Shown here piece after piece: positions 44,888 to 53,783 of a stretch of DNA of 64,000 nt. The first letter of the stretch is position 1; each line of letters opens with the position of its first letter. Below the pieces are notes generated by a model, which made no database searches, was not told the DNA's origin, and worked only from the letters and a program-made list of their open reading frames with translations. The DNA is from Epibacterium ulvae. Its GTDB lineage: Bacteria; Pseudomonadota; Alphaproteobacteria; Rhodobacterales; Rhodobacteraceae. The translations under genes and the position numbers were made by a program. Where the stretch lies: positions 124,001-188,000 of the forward strand of contig NZ_JAHHIR010000035.1 of assembly GCF_018678075.1 (NCBI RefSeq). The letters run 5' to 3'.

Positions 44888-44931
44888 AAAATGACCTGTT
44901 GTTCGGGGTGGTTGTCCGGTGAAGACTAAAT

Positions 44932-45819
44932 TTATTTGCCGTCAGCTGCAAATGAACTTCTGGGGGCACGATCAAACCTGTCCTGCAACCAATCCGCAAA
45001 TGCCGCAGCCGGCGCGGTAAACCCTCCCGGGGCGGGCGTGATCCAATAGGCCGCGCGCGCCGGGATCTCCGCCTCAAACGGGCGCAGCAACCGCCCGGAT
45101 CTGAGCGCATGTTCAGACGTTACAGCATCGCCCAGACACAGGCCCAACCCCGCTTCGGCGGCGGCATACATGGCCAAAAGCCCAGAGAACACCACGCCCG
45201 CGTCCTCTACCTGCTGGGGCTGTCCCGCCATCTCTAGCCACTGCGCCCAATCGGCATGGGTGTCCAGATGCAACAACATGTCCGGCAGGATTGCATCCGC
45301 CGTCAACGCTCCGTGTTTGTGCAGAAAATCCGGACTGCAAACCGGGAAGAAGGTGACATCAAACAACCGCTTTGCCCCGCGTGGCGGCGTGTCGGTGAAC
45401 ACAATGCCAAGGTCGCAGGCGGGCACTTCCTCACCAACCGCGACGCTGCGCATCTTGAACGAGATCTCGGGGTAGCGGTTCAAGAAATCCGACAGGCGCG
45501 GTGCCAGCCATGTGGCGGCAAATCCGGATGTCACCGCAATCTCAAGACGGCCCTTGGCCTGATCCAGACCATCATGCGCGTCGTGCAAAAGAGCCAGCGC
45601 CGGGCGGATCGCCGCAACATATCGGCGCGCCTCACCCGTCAGGGCAACACCGCGCCCCTTGGCGATGGTCAGCGCAAATCCCAACTGCGTCTCAAGCGCC
45701 TTCAATTTATGGCTAACGGCGCTTTGGCTCAGATGAACCTCTGTCGCGGTTGCGCGCACGGATCCGGTGCGCGCCAAGGCGTCCAAAACGATCAAAGCGG
45801 ATATTGGGGGTAAACTCAT
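44932..45819 (-). CDS. LysR-family regulator, GcvA-like
   Basis: A 295-residue regulator with the GcvA-like N-terminal helix-turn-helix (ALIVLDALARTGSVRATATE, then VHLSQSAVSHKLKALETQLG) and an effector-binding domain from residue 90. It lies 44 bases before the first LysR gene in the transcription order, and divergent from the desaturase gene at 45918 (gap 98 bases). So it may control the desaturase pair, the ABC operon or both. The two LysR genes differ in sequence and are not a recent duplication by eye. Confidence 0.9.
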   Translation of the reverse strand: MSLPPISALIVLDALARTGSVRATATEVHLSQSAVSHKLKALETQLGFALTIAKGRGVALTGEARRYVAAIRPALALLHDAHDGLDQAKGRLEIAVTSGFAATWLAPRLSDFLNRYPEISFKMRSVAVGEEVPACDLGIVFTDTPPRGAKRLFDVTFFPVCSPDFLHKHGALTADAILPDMLLHLDTHADWAQWLEMAGQPQQVEDAGVVFSGLLAMYAAAEAGLGLCLGDAVTSEHALRSGRLLRPFEAEIPARAAYWITPAPGGFTAPAAAFADWLQDRFDRAPRSSFAADGK

Positions 45820-45917
45820 CTATTTCATTCATCATTTTGCGGAAAAAATATCAATAGATTTGCAAAAATATAATCAGTAGCGCTGGAGAGACGACTTCAA
45901 ACCCCAAGGATACCTCC

Positions 45918-46901
45918 ATGGACGCGAGCTTTTCCCGGCGAAAACTGTTGGAGCCAGCCGAGCTTCGAGACTTGAACACCCGATCTGACCTGCGCGGATG
46001 GATGCAGATCCTCAGCCATGTTGGCGCGATTGCGCTGTGTGTGGTGCTGCATGCACTTGCCATGGGCAGTTATTGGGTGCTGCTGACCGGGTTCTGCCTC
46101 GGGGTGTTGTTGAACTTTCTCTACGCAGGCCAGCATGAATTGTCCCATGGAACCGTCTTTGCCACCCGCCGCGTGAATGAACTTTGGGGGCGGCTGATCG
46201 GCTTTGTCATGATCTTTCCGCGCGATTTTGATCAGGTCATGCATTTCGCTCATCACAAATGGACCCAGGATTGGGAGCGCGACGGCGAATTGGTACGCGA
46301 ACCCTATACGTTGACGACATATCTTCTGTGGGTCAGCGGTGTTACTTATTGGCGGAACCGGGTGTTTGGCGTTGTGCGCCGGGCGCGCGGCGTGATTGTG
46401 GAGCCCTATATTCGTGCCGATGAAGAGGCCAAGGTTATCGGCGAAAGCCGCATCCATCTGGCGCTCTATCTAGTGATCATCGCCGTGTCGCTGGCCTTTG
46501 GCAGCTGGGCCTGGGCCACGTTTTGGATCATCCCCATGGTGCTGACAAAACCGGTACACCAGCTGCAAAACACCATCGAACATCTGGGCCTCAGTCATGA
46601 GGACAACATCCTGGAAAACACCCGCAGCACCCGTACCAACGGGTTTATCCGCTGGCTCTGCTGGCAGATGCCCTATCACACGGCGCATCACACGTTTCCG
46701 TCGGTGCCATTTTGGAAGCTGCGCCAACTCAACGACAAGATCGAACAAAAGATTGGCGGCGATGTCTGGCGCATGGGCTGGATTGAGTTTCAGATCGAAG
46801 TCATCAAAAAGCTCAGCCAAAAGGACGAAAGCCAATACCCCATGAACGAGGTCTGGGTGGTGCCGGTCAACGGGCGTAGCATGCGGGTGGACGCAGAATG
46901 A
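45918..46901 (+). CDS. membrane fatty acid desaturase-type di-iron oxygenase
   Basis: A 327-residue integral membrane protein of the desaturase/hydroxylase family. The three histidine boxes are GQHELSHGTVF (near residue 74), HFAHHKWTQD (near 110) and YHTAHHTFPSVP (near 255), which bind the two irons. Several hydrophobic helices are between. It could be a desaturase, hydroxylase or alkane/aldehyde oxygenase. Its last four bases overlap the start of the TIM-barrel gene, so the two are co-translated. Divergent from a LysR gene. The substrate is unknown. Confidence 0.88.
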   Translation: MDASFSRRKLLEPAELRDLNTRSDLRGWMQILSHVGAIALCVVLHALAMGSYWVLLTGFCLGVLLNFLYAGQHELSHGTVFATRRVNELWGRLIGFVMIFPRDFDQVMHFAHHKWTQDWERDGELVREPYTLTTYLLWVSGVTYWRNRVFGVVRRARGVIVEPYIRADEEAKVIGESRIHLALYLVIIAVSLAFGSWAWATFWIIPMVLTKPVHQLQNTIEHLGLSHEDNILENTRSTRTNGFIRWLCWQMPYHTAHHTFPSVPFWKLRQLNDKIEQKIGGDVWRMGWIEFQIEVIKKLSQKDESQYPMNEVWVVPVNGRSMRVDAE

Positions 46902-47740
46902 GCCGCACGCTTGAGATCTATACTTCGCTTTGGGCCATGCAGCCTCATGATCCAACCGGTGTAAAATTGCCCTATGACCACGTGGTCGAGATGGTCGCCG
47001 ACGCCGGGTATCACGGGATGGCGCTGGATTTTGGTGCCACAGCTATTGACGACGTCAAACGCATCCAGCCGATGATGGCGCGCGCGGGTCTGACGCCCTT
47101 TTTGGTGGATTTTCCCAAGACCGTCGAAGCCCTGCGCCCGACTCTCCAGATGGCCAAGGACTTTGGCGCGCCCTTTGTGGTGGTCATCGGTCAGGTCATG
47201 CCGCTGAGTGTTGAGGGCATGATCCCGATCATTCGCGCCTGGATCGAGATGTCAGAACAAGAAGGCATGCCGATCCTCTTTGAGACCCATCGCGACTGCA
47301 TCACCAATGATCTGTTTTCCACACTGTGTCTGCTGGATGCGGTGCCGGAAATGCGCCTGTGCGCCGATCTCTCTCATTATGTGGTCGGGCGCGAAATGGC
47401 CTGCCCGTTACGCCCGCGTGACGGTGAACATATGAGCCGTATCCTGGCGCGATCGGACAGTTTTCAAGGTCGCGTGGCCGGGCGCGGTCAGATCCAGCTA
47501 CAACTGGACTTTCCGCAAAACCAAAAATGGGTGGAGATGTTCAAGACCTTCTGGCGCGAAGGCTTTGACGGTTGGCGCAGCCGCAATTCGAACGGCACCT
47601 GTATTTTTCTGTGTGAACTCGGCCCACCCGATTACGCCATGACCGGCCCCGATGGGCGCGAGATGTCGAACCGTTGGGACGAAGCATTGCAGATCAAATC
47701 CTGGGTTGAAGAGATCTGGCAGGAACTGGAACAGAGCTGA
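46898..47740 (+). CDS. sugar phosphate isomerase/epimerase-family TIM barrel protein
   Basis: A 280-residue xylose-isomerase-like TIM-barrel protein. EIYTSLWAMQPHDPTGVKLP opens it; metal-ligand candidates are the glutamate in PILFETHRDCITND and the acidic-histidine stretch LCADLSHYVVG and HMSRI. The family includes isomerases and epimerases and also endonucleases IV; here the context gives no sugar. Its ATG overlaps the stop of the desaturase gene. A hairpin (47772-47799) ends the unit. The link between a desaturase and this protein is unusual and not explained. Confidence 0.82.
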   Translation: MSRTLEIYTSLWAMQPHDPTGVKLPYDHVVEMVADAGYHGMALDFGATAIDDVKRIQPMMARAGLTPFLVDFPKTVEALRPTLQMAKDFGAPFVVVIGQVMPLSVEGMIPIIRAWIEMSEQEGMPILFETHRDCITNDLFSTLCLLDAVPEMRLCADLSHYVVGREMACPLRPRDGEHMSRILARSDSFQGRVAGRGQIQLQLDFPQNQKWVEMFKTFWREGFDGWRSRNSNGTCIFLCELGPPDYAMTGPDGREMSNRWDEALQIKSWVEEIWQELEQS

Positions 47741-47771
47741 CATCGCCAACCAGGATAGTCAAAACGCAAGA

Positions 47772-47799
47772 GGGGCAAAGACCAGCTGGTCCTTGCCCC
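47772..47799. terminator. hairpin terminator between convergent genes
   Basis: GGGGCAA pairs with TTGCCCC, and inside it GACCAG pairs with CTGGTC; only one position mismatches. It lies between the TIM-barrel gene and the leftward oxygenase gene, so it can serve both directions. Confidence 0.75.
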
Positions 47800-47822
47800 C
47801 GTAGTGCTCGCATGCCGTTTGA

Positions 47823-48902
47823 TTACTGGTCAGACGGCTCTTTGGCTTCCCGCATAAACGGGCTTTCGTCCAGCACCTCGTATTCAGGGTTAAATTCGCC
47901 CTGCTCGTGGGCGTCGGCCATATAGCGGAAGGTTTTCACCGACATGCGCATCAAATGATCGCCCGCTTTCATGGGCGGGTACTTCGCAACGGTCTCGGGC
48001 GTTTTGAACTTCTCGAGCGGCTCGACCACGGTGTGATAGTCCAATCCGAAAAACAGCGGCATGGAGTAGCGTTCTTTGCCGGTGTTATAGACCCGGTGCT
48101 GGGTGGATTTAAACGCGCCGCCGGACCAGGTTTCAAAGATGTCGCCGATGTTGACGACAAAACAGCCGGGAATTGGTGGTGCTTCGACCCAGACGTCCTC
48201 GGCATTCATCACCTGTAGTCCCGGCGCGCCGGTCAACAACAGGGTGAAACATTCGAAATCTGAATGGGCGGGGATGCCTGTGATCTCTTTGGTCGCGGGC
48301 AACTCATTTTGGATATAGCGCAGCAGGCGCAATTGCGAGGTGGGATAGGTGATATGCTGCGTCAACTCTTCGGGCTCGATCCCAAGCTCCAGCGCCAATG
48401 CATCCAACAGGCGCAGGCCCAGGTTAAAGGCCGCGTCATAATAACCTGCAACCGTGTCTTTCCAACCAGCAATATCCGGCCAGACGTTCGGCCCGGTCAT
48501 GCGCCAATTGGCCAGATAATCTGGGTGGTCGTCGGGTGCTTCAAACGACATGTCCCAAGCTTCGTTGAAATTGATCGACTTGGGAAAATTGGCGCCGTTT
48601 TCTTCGAACGGCACATAGCCGCGGTGGTGGGTGGTGAAACCCGACCAGTATTTCATCTTAAAGCGGCGCGATTTTTCGTGAAATTCCTTGGACGCCGAAA
48701 ACAGGGCATCGATCTGCTCCTGCGGGATTCCGTGGTTGGTGATATAGAAAAAGCCGGATGTCCGGGCCGCATCCCCCAGGGCGGCGGCCACTTTTGCCTT
48801 GTCGTCTGTATCGCCGGTGAACAATCCGGCAAGATCGATAACGGGAAGGTTTGCATCCTCAATCGTGAGCGCACGCTGGTCTTCAGAAATGTCGGAACGC
48901 AT
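47823..48902 (-). CDS. 2-oxoglutarate/Fe(II)-type oxygenase, isopenicillin N synthase-like
   Basis: A 359-residue cytosolic oxygenase. The N-terminal DIOX_N region reads LPVIDLAGLFTGDTDDKAKV and FFYITNHGIPQEQIDALFSA. Iron ligands are His212 and Asp214 in GIPAHSDFECFTLLL and a second histidine near 268 in FKSTQHRVYNTG; the arginine of the RxS motif that binds 2-oxoglutarate is in RYSMPLFFG near 278. The family hydroxylates, desaturates or cyclises small molecules. It faces the SBP gene at 49215 across a 312-base gap and could act on the imported compound. Substrate unknown. Confidence 0.88.
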   Translation of the reverse strand: MRSDISEDQRALTIEDANLPVIDLAGLFTGDTDDKAKVAAALGDAARTSGFFYITNHGIPQEQIDALFSASKEFHEKSRRFKMKYWSGFTTHHRGYVPFEENGANFPKSINFNEAWDMSFEAPDDHPDYLANWRMTGPNVWPDIAGWKDTVAGYYDAAFNLGLRLLDALALELGIEPEELTQHITYPTSQLRLLRYIQNELPATKEITGIPAHSDFECFTLLLTGAPGLQVMNAEDVWVEAPPIPGCFVVNIGDIFETWSGGAFKSTQHRVYNTGKERYSMPLFFGLDYHTVVEPLEKFKTPETVAKYPPMKAGDHLMRMSVKTFRYMADAHEQGEFNPEYEVLDESPFMREAKEPSDQ

Positions 48903-49214
48903 GTGTTCAGTCCTCTTTCAGTCCGTATGACTGAGTATTCCCCACAAGGCCCCGCCGACTGGCCCTCTGCTCTGCGACGGGACGGGGAGAGCCCAGAGCC
49001 ATGTTTCACCGTCTAGGCTCTGGAGCGTAAAAAGAATGGTTACAAATCTTCAGCAACACGGCGGTTTCGCCCAAAACTTAAACAATAGTAAATATGTTTG
49101 ACGAGTTTTCGGTCTTGTGACTCACGGCAATTGAACCCGCCGTTGCAGCGTAAAGGCACAAGGACGCGGTGAATCACGTCGCGCCACCACTCCGCAAAAC
49201 AGGGGAAAATCGTC
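48903..49214. other. divergent promoter gap of 312 bases
   Basis: Upstream of both the leftward oxygenase gene and the rightward ABC operon. I see no open gene with a credible product; a leftward open frame at 49040-49306 is a shadow of the signal-peptide region. The centre is relatively A/T-rich, as expected for promoters, but no clean -10/-35 pair or palindrome was picked out. Confidence 0.5.
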
Positions 49215-50297
49215 ATGACAGGGATGAACCGCCGCTCTCTTTTGAAATCCGCCAGCAGTGTTGCAGGTCTGGCCGCTGCCTCTAGTGTGATCGGCTCGCC
49301 GCTCATTGCACAAGAACGCAGCCTGAAAATCGGCTCCTACGGTGGGTATTTCGAAGACAGCTTCAAATCGCATGTCTATCCGGCCTTCACAGAGGCGACG
49401 GGGATCAAAGTGGAAAGCGTCACCCAGCCGAACTCAGCCGATTGGTTGGTGACAATGACCCAAGCGACACAAGCGGGCACCGTGCCTGCGGATCTGTCGC
49501 TTTATGGTCGCGCCACTATGATCAAGGCGTCGCGCGTGGGTGGCCTCTTGTCGCCGCTTGATGTCAAAGCCATGCCCGCCACCAGCAATATGGATCCCTA
49601 TTTCGTGTTTGAAGACACCACCGGCGCCATCGGTGTCGGCGCGATGTCGTGGTTCACGTCGATGGTCATCAACCCCGAAGAAGTCGACGCGCCGGCCAGC
49701 TGGGCGGAATTCTGGGACAGTTCGAAATACGAGGCCTCGCTGGGTCTGCCGCGCAACTTTAACGCACTGTTCCTGGATATTGTGGCGGCAACCTTCTTTG
49801 ACGGGGCTGAGACTTTTAGCACCAAAGACGGCATCATCGCCTTGGTCGAAAAAGCTGCTGAGATCAAACCAAACGTTGCCCTGTGGTGGTCTGCCGAAAG
49901 CCAGATGGAACAGGCGATGAAAAACACCGACATCATCGGCGGGCAGTATTACCTGGATGTGTCGAACCTGATGGCGCTGGACGGCTTCCCGATCCAGGCG
50001 GTCTTCCCCAAGGAAGGCAACCCACAGGATTATGGCTCCTGGTGTCTGTCATCTTTGTCAGACAAAGGTGACGAAGCGGCCGCGTTCATCAACTTCACCT
50101 CTGACCCGGCTGTACAAGCCTTGATGAGCCGCAAAATCGGCACCGCACCATTGGTGCCGCAGTCCAAAACCGATCTGACGGATGAAGAGTTCGCATTTGT
50201 ATCGGGCACGCCGTCGATCAAACCCGCCTATGAGGCCTATCTCGACAACGAGACCTTTATCAAAGAGACATGGGACAAAATGCTCGCGGGGGCATAA
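49215..50297 (+). CDS. extracellular substrate-binding protein (PotD/PotF type)
   Basis: A 360-residue periplasmic binding protein with a twin-arginine signal (MNRRSLLKSASSVAGLAAAS) cleaved near residue 32. The mature domain opens with KIGSYGGYFEDSFKSHVYPA, typical of polyamine or 2-aminoethylphosphonate-type receptors. Late in the protein is VLIKPAY-like PSIKPAYEAYLDN. It is the first gene of a six-gene unit with ATPase, two permeases, cysteine hydrolase and an Hri1-like protein. RBS GGGGAAAATCGTC precedes the ATG weakly. The ligand is unknown. Confidence 0.9.
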   Translation: MTGMNRRSLLKSASSVAGLAAASSVIGSPLIAQERSLKIGSYGGYFEDSFKSHVYPAFTEATGIKVESVTQPNSADWLVTMTQATQAGTVPADLSLYGRATMIKASRVGGLLSPLDVKAMPATSNMDPYFVFEDTTGAIGVGAMSWFTSMVINPEEVDAPASWAEFWDSSKYEASLGLPRNFNALFLDIVAATFFDGAETFSTKDGIIALVEKAAEIKPNVALWWSAESQMEQAMKNTDIIGGQYYLDVSNLMALDGFPIQAVFPKEGNPQDYGSWCLSSLSDKGDEAAAFINFTSDPAVQALMSRKIGTAPLVPQSKTDLTDEEFAFVSGTPSIKPAYEAYLDNETFIKETWDKMLAGA

Positions 50298-50300
50298 GCC

Positions 50301-51368
50301 ATGAATGGATTGAGCCTTAAAGGTATTTACAAAGTTTTCGGCAGCGCACGCGCTGTCGAAAACGTCCACCTCGATTTTGCCGAAGGGGAGCTGACAGCGC
50401 TTCTTGGCCCCTCAGGCTGCGGGAAAACCACACTGTTGCGGATGATCGCAGGGCTTGAGACGCCAACTAGCGGCAGCCTGCATCTGGGGAGTCGCGACAT
50501 CACGGCGCTGGCCGCCCACAAACGTCGCTTTGGCATGGTGTTTCAGAATTTCGCGCTGTTTCCGCATCTTAACGTGCGCGAAAACGTGGTCTATTCGCTG
50601 GTGATTTCCGGCACCAGCAAGTCAGACGCGATTGCGACGGGTGAGCGTCTGCTCGATCTTGTGCAGCTGCAGGGCTACGGCGATCGGCGTGTGGGGCAGC
50701 TGTCCGGTGGTCAACGTCAACGGGTGGCCATCGCGCGCGCTCTTGCACAAGAACCTGAGGTGTTTTTGTTGGATGAACCGATGTCAGCGCTGGATGCCAA
50801 ACTGCGCGAAGACATGCAGGTGGAACTGCGCCTGTTGCAACAGCGTCTGGGCGTCACCACAATTGTCGTCACCCATGACCAGCGCGAAGCAATGACAATG
50901 GCCGATAAAATCGTGGTCATGAGCCGGGGCAAAGTCGAACAGGTCGGCGCGCCCCAAGATATCTATCACCGGCCCGAAAACGCTTTTGTCGCGGATTTCA
51001 TCGGCAAGGCGAACTTTTATGACGGCGTTGTCGAAGACGGCAAACTGCGGGTGAATGGCTCCCTGCTAGAGACGAATTCCCCGGCCAATTTTATCAACGG
51101 CTCCGACGTGCGCATCGCTTGTCGGCCAGAAGTGCCGTGTTTGGGGCGTCGAGACGTTGCCGGCAGTCAGCTGAAGGCCACGGTGACATTTGTGCGCGAC
51201 GTAGGCCCGGCGCGTGACATCCACCTCAAGACCGACATTGGACCGATGGTGGTGGAATACGCGCGCGGCGAAGAACAAGACGACTATCACGTGGGGCAGG
51301 ACACCATTGTGACCCTGCCGCTGGATGGGTTGCATGTGTTCCCCGAGCCGAGGCAGGACGCCTCATGA
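50301..51368 (+). CDS. ABC transporter ATP-binding protein
   Basis: A 355-residue ATPase of the PotA type. Walker A is LGPSGCGKTTLLRMI, the signature is LSGGQRQRVAIARAL, Walker B is VFLLDEPMSALDAK and the H-loop is VVTHDQREAMTMAD. A TOBE domain follows at about residue 280. It starts three bases after the binding-protein stop and overlaps the first permease gene (ATGA), so translation is coupled. Confidence 0.93.
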   Translation: MNGLSLKGIYKVFGSARAVENVHLDFAEGELTALLGPSGCGKTTLLRMIAGLETPTSGSLHLGSRDITALAAHKRRFGMVFQNFALFPHLNVRENVVYSLVISGTSKSDAIATGERLLDLVQLQGYGDRRVGQLSGGQRQRVAIARALAQEPEVFLLDEPMSALDAKLREDMQVELRLLQQRLGVTTIVVTHDQREAMTMADKIVVMSRGKVEQVGAPQDIYHRPENAFVADFIGKANFYDGVVEDGKLRVNGSLLETNSPANFINGSDVRIACRPEVPCLGRRDVAGSQLKATVTFVRDVGPARDIHLKTDIGPMVVEYARGEEQDDYHVGQDTIVTLPLDGLHVFPEPRQDAS

Positions 51369-52342
51369 GCGCGATAAGCGATCCGGAAATTCTCGCCAAT
51401 TCGGCCCTAACAGGACGCAGCCGCCTGTCTCAGCTCTCGGTGTCAAAACTTGTCATCTGGGCGCTGGTCCTGTTCCTGTGCGTGACCCCATTTGCGCTGA
51501 TCATCGCCGTCTCCTTTGGCGAAAAGATCGAGGGCGCGAGCTGGGAGTGGGGATTTTCGCTGGCCAATTACCAACGGGTGTTCGTCGGCGCGAACTGGCC
51601 GGAAGAGGTAACGTTCCTTTATCTCCAAAACCTCTATTACTCGCTTTACTACGCGGTACTTGCCGCGATTTTGGCAGTGCTGTCGGCCTTTCCCTTTACC
51701 TATCTGATGACGGGCCTGTCGCGCCGTGCGCAAAGCGCGTGGCTGGTGTTTATCCTCTCCAGCCTGTCGCTGTCGGAAGTGTTCATTGTCATGGGCTGGG
51801 ATGTGCTATTGTCCAACCGTTCGGGCCTGCCGATGGTGGTCAAAGAGACCGGCCTGACCGATTGGCTTAAGGCCGTTGGATGGTTTGACACCCTGCGCGA
51901 ATGGGGTCTGGCCAATCCGCGCAATGTGAAATTTAAAACCTCAGTCTTTGCCACGGTTCTGACCATGTCCTATCTGGTTTGGCCATACGCGGTGATCCTG
52001 CTTTATCCGCCTTTGTCGCGGATGGATCGCAGCATGGTTGAGGCCGCGCAGACCATGGGCGCGGGGCCTTGGACCGTTATGCGCACGGTCATCTTGCCCG
52101 CAGTCCGCTTGCCATTGTTTGGCGCGACCCTGTTGCTGTTTGTCTTCCTGCTGGGGGTCTATGTCACGGTGTCGGTCTTTGCGGAACCGGCCAAACAGAC
52201 CATGGCTGTCTCCGTCTATTCCGCCGTACGCGGAGCCACTTTGAACGCGCCATTTGGGGCCGCGCAGGCGGTGATTTTGCTCATCACGGCGGGTGTGTTC
52301 CTGGTCCTTGGCCAATGGATGAGCCGGAGGGCCGCAACATGA
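51365..52342 (+). CDS. ABC transporter permease (PotB type)
   Basis: A 325-residue inner-membrane permease. It has a long N-terminal part with the first helix near residue 25 (LVIWALVLFLCVTPFALIIA), the substrate-facing loop, and the EAA loop RSMVEAAQTMGAGPWTVMRT near residue 222. Overlaps at both ends (51365-51368 and 52339-52342) show a tightly packed operon. A second larger open frame that starts inside it is only an extension of the next permease. Confidence 0.92.
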   Translation: MSAISDPEILANSALTGRSRLSQLSVSKLVIWALVLFLCVTPFALIIAVSFGEKIEGASWEWGFSLANYQRVFVGANWPEEVTFLYLQNLYYSLYYAVLAAILAVLSAFPFTYLMTGLSRRAQSAWLVFILSSLSLSEVFIVMGWDVLLSNRSGLPMVVKETGLTDWLKAVGWFDTLREWGLANPRNVKFKTSVFATVLTMSYLVWPYAVILLYPPLSRMDRSMVEAAQTMGAGPWTVMRTVILPAVRLPLFGATLLLFVFLLGVYVTVSVFAEPAKQTMAVSVYSAVRGATLNAPFGAAQAVILLITAGVFLVLGQWMSRRAAT

Positions 52343-53142
52343 TCCTACGCACCATTTCAAATGTATTTATGGCGCTCTCGGCGGTCATGCTGGCCCTGCC
52401 TATTCTGGTGGTTTGTGGTGCAGCGCTCAACTCAGGGCGCACCATGTTCTTCCCTCCGAAAGAGCCGACTTTGGCCCGGTTTAAAGAGTTCTTTTTCACC
52501 GAAACCGTCTGGGTCACGGCCCTTGGCAATTCGGTGATTGTGGCCTTTTGCAGCGCGGCGCTGGCGGTTCTGGTCGCCTGGCCCTTGGCCTATGGTCTGT
52601 GGAAACAGGGCGGTAAAGCGGCGCAGGTTCTGGCCGGGTTGGGTTCCATGCCCTTTGCCTTGCCGCCGATCGTCTTTGGCGTGGGGCTTGGATTTTTGTG
52701 GAGCTTTATCGGCACTTTGGGGACCTTGTGGATCGGCATCGTCAGCCACGCGGCCCTGTTCATGGCTTTGCCACTGGTGACAATCTCCATCGGTCTGCAA
52801 TCCATCGACCGCTCGCATCTGGATGCGGCAGCGACGATGGGGGCGACGGGGCCTGTTGTCTTTCGCACCGTGATCCTGCCGCAGACGATGCCCTATACCG
52901 TGTCGGGGTTTTTCTTTGCGCTGGTGCTCAGTTTCAATGAGTTCATCGTTATGTTCTTTGTCACGGCTTCGTCCTATTCCACGGTGACGCTGCAGATCTT
53001 CAACTCCCTGCGCAACGGCTACACCCCCACGATGGCCGTGGCGGCGATCACCTTTATTGTAATCTCGATCGCAGTCTTTTCCGCCGTTGCCCGCTGGGGA
53101 GATCTGCCGCGCCTGATGGGCGCAGAACCCACCAAATCCTAA
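52339..53142 (+). CDS. ABC transporter permease (PotC type)
   Basis: A 267-residue permease with six helices; the first is near residue 10 (ISNVFMALSAVMLALPILVV) and the EAA loop is RSHLDAAATMGATGPVVFRT near residue 155. The ATG at 52339 overlaps the previous stop in ATGA; a longer frame from 52069 is open but runs through the upstream permease and is not real. It pairs with the PotB-type permease. Confidence 0.92.
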   Translation: MILRTISNVFMALSAVMLALPILVVCGAALNSGRTMFFPPKEPTLARFKEFFFTETVWVTALGNSVIVAFCSAALAVLVAWPLAYGLWKQGGKAAQVLAGLGSMPFALPPIVFGVGLGFLWSFIGTLGTLWIGIVSHAALFMALPLVTISIGLQSIDRSHLDAAATMGATGPVVFRTVILPQTMPYTVSGFFFALVLSFNEFIVMFFVTASSYSTVTLQIFNSLRNGYTPTMAVAAITFIVISIAVFSAVARWGDLPRLMGAEPTKS

Positions 53143-53165
53143 CCACTTAAAAAGCGGAGATCGCC

Positions 53166-53783
53166 ATGGCGCGCCAACCAACTCTTGTCGGCAAAACAGT
53201 TCTGATTGTTGTTGATATCCAAAAGGGTGCCTTTCTGGATCGCAGCAACGCAGGCATCCCGACCATGCCCGACTATTTCGACAATATGGCGCGCGCCCGG
53301 CGAGTGGTAGATGCGGCCCATGCGGCAGATGTTCCGGTGATTTTTTTTGAAGAAAACCACCGCCGCGATATGGTGGATTACGGGCGTGAGATGGACGGAT
53401 CAGAAGGCATTCATTGTCTGGACGGTGAACCGGGGACCCCTGTTGCGGCAGAAGAAATGGATATGCGCGACAGCGACTACTTCATCCGCAAACGCCGCTA
53501 TTCCTGCTTCTTTGGCACCGAGCTTGAGATCTTGCTCAAAGGGCTCAAGGCCGAGACGCTGATCCTAGTGGGCGGCATGACCGATGTCTGCGTGCACTAC
53601 ACTTTTGTCGATGGGCACCAGCATGACTACTACATGCGCGTGATCGCCGACAGTGTGGGTGGCACTTCGGACGCGGCCCATCAGGCGTCGTTGCATGCGA
53701 TGGAATATCTGCAAGACGGCGCGGTGCAAACCACAGATGAGATCGTGGCAAAACTGTCCGGCTTGAAAAGCGTCGCAGCATGA
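53166..53783 (+). CDS. cysteine hydrolase, isochorismatase superfamily
   Basis: A 205-residue isochorismatase-fold hydrolase. The triad is visible: Asp17 in LIVVDIQKGAF, Lys109 in FIRKRRYS and Cys142 in MTDVCVHYTFVDG. With the preceding cis-peptide GGMT, this suits amide or ureido-bond hydrolysis (as in biuret hydrolase, N-carbamoylsarcosine amidase or ureidoacrylate hydrolase). It probably acts on what the upstream ABC transporter imports. RBS AAGCGGAG lies before the ATG. The last four bases overlap the next gene. Confidence 0.9.
   Translation: MARQPTLVGKTVLIVVDIQKGAFLDRSNAGIPTMPDYFDNMARARRVVDAAHAADVPVIFFEENHRRDMVDYGREMDGSEGIHCLDGEPGTPVAAEEMDMRDSDYFIRKRRYSCFFGTELEILLKGLKAETLILVGGMTDVCVHYTFVDGHQHDYYMRVIADSVGGTSDAAHQASLHAMEYLQDGAVQTTDEIVAKLSGLKSVAA

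Noticed and set aside
52069-52338. Upstream extension of the second permease
   Set aside because: It runs through the first permease gene in another frame; the ATGA overlap start at 52339 fits the family.
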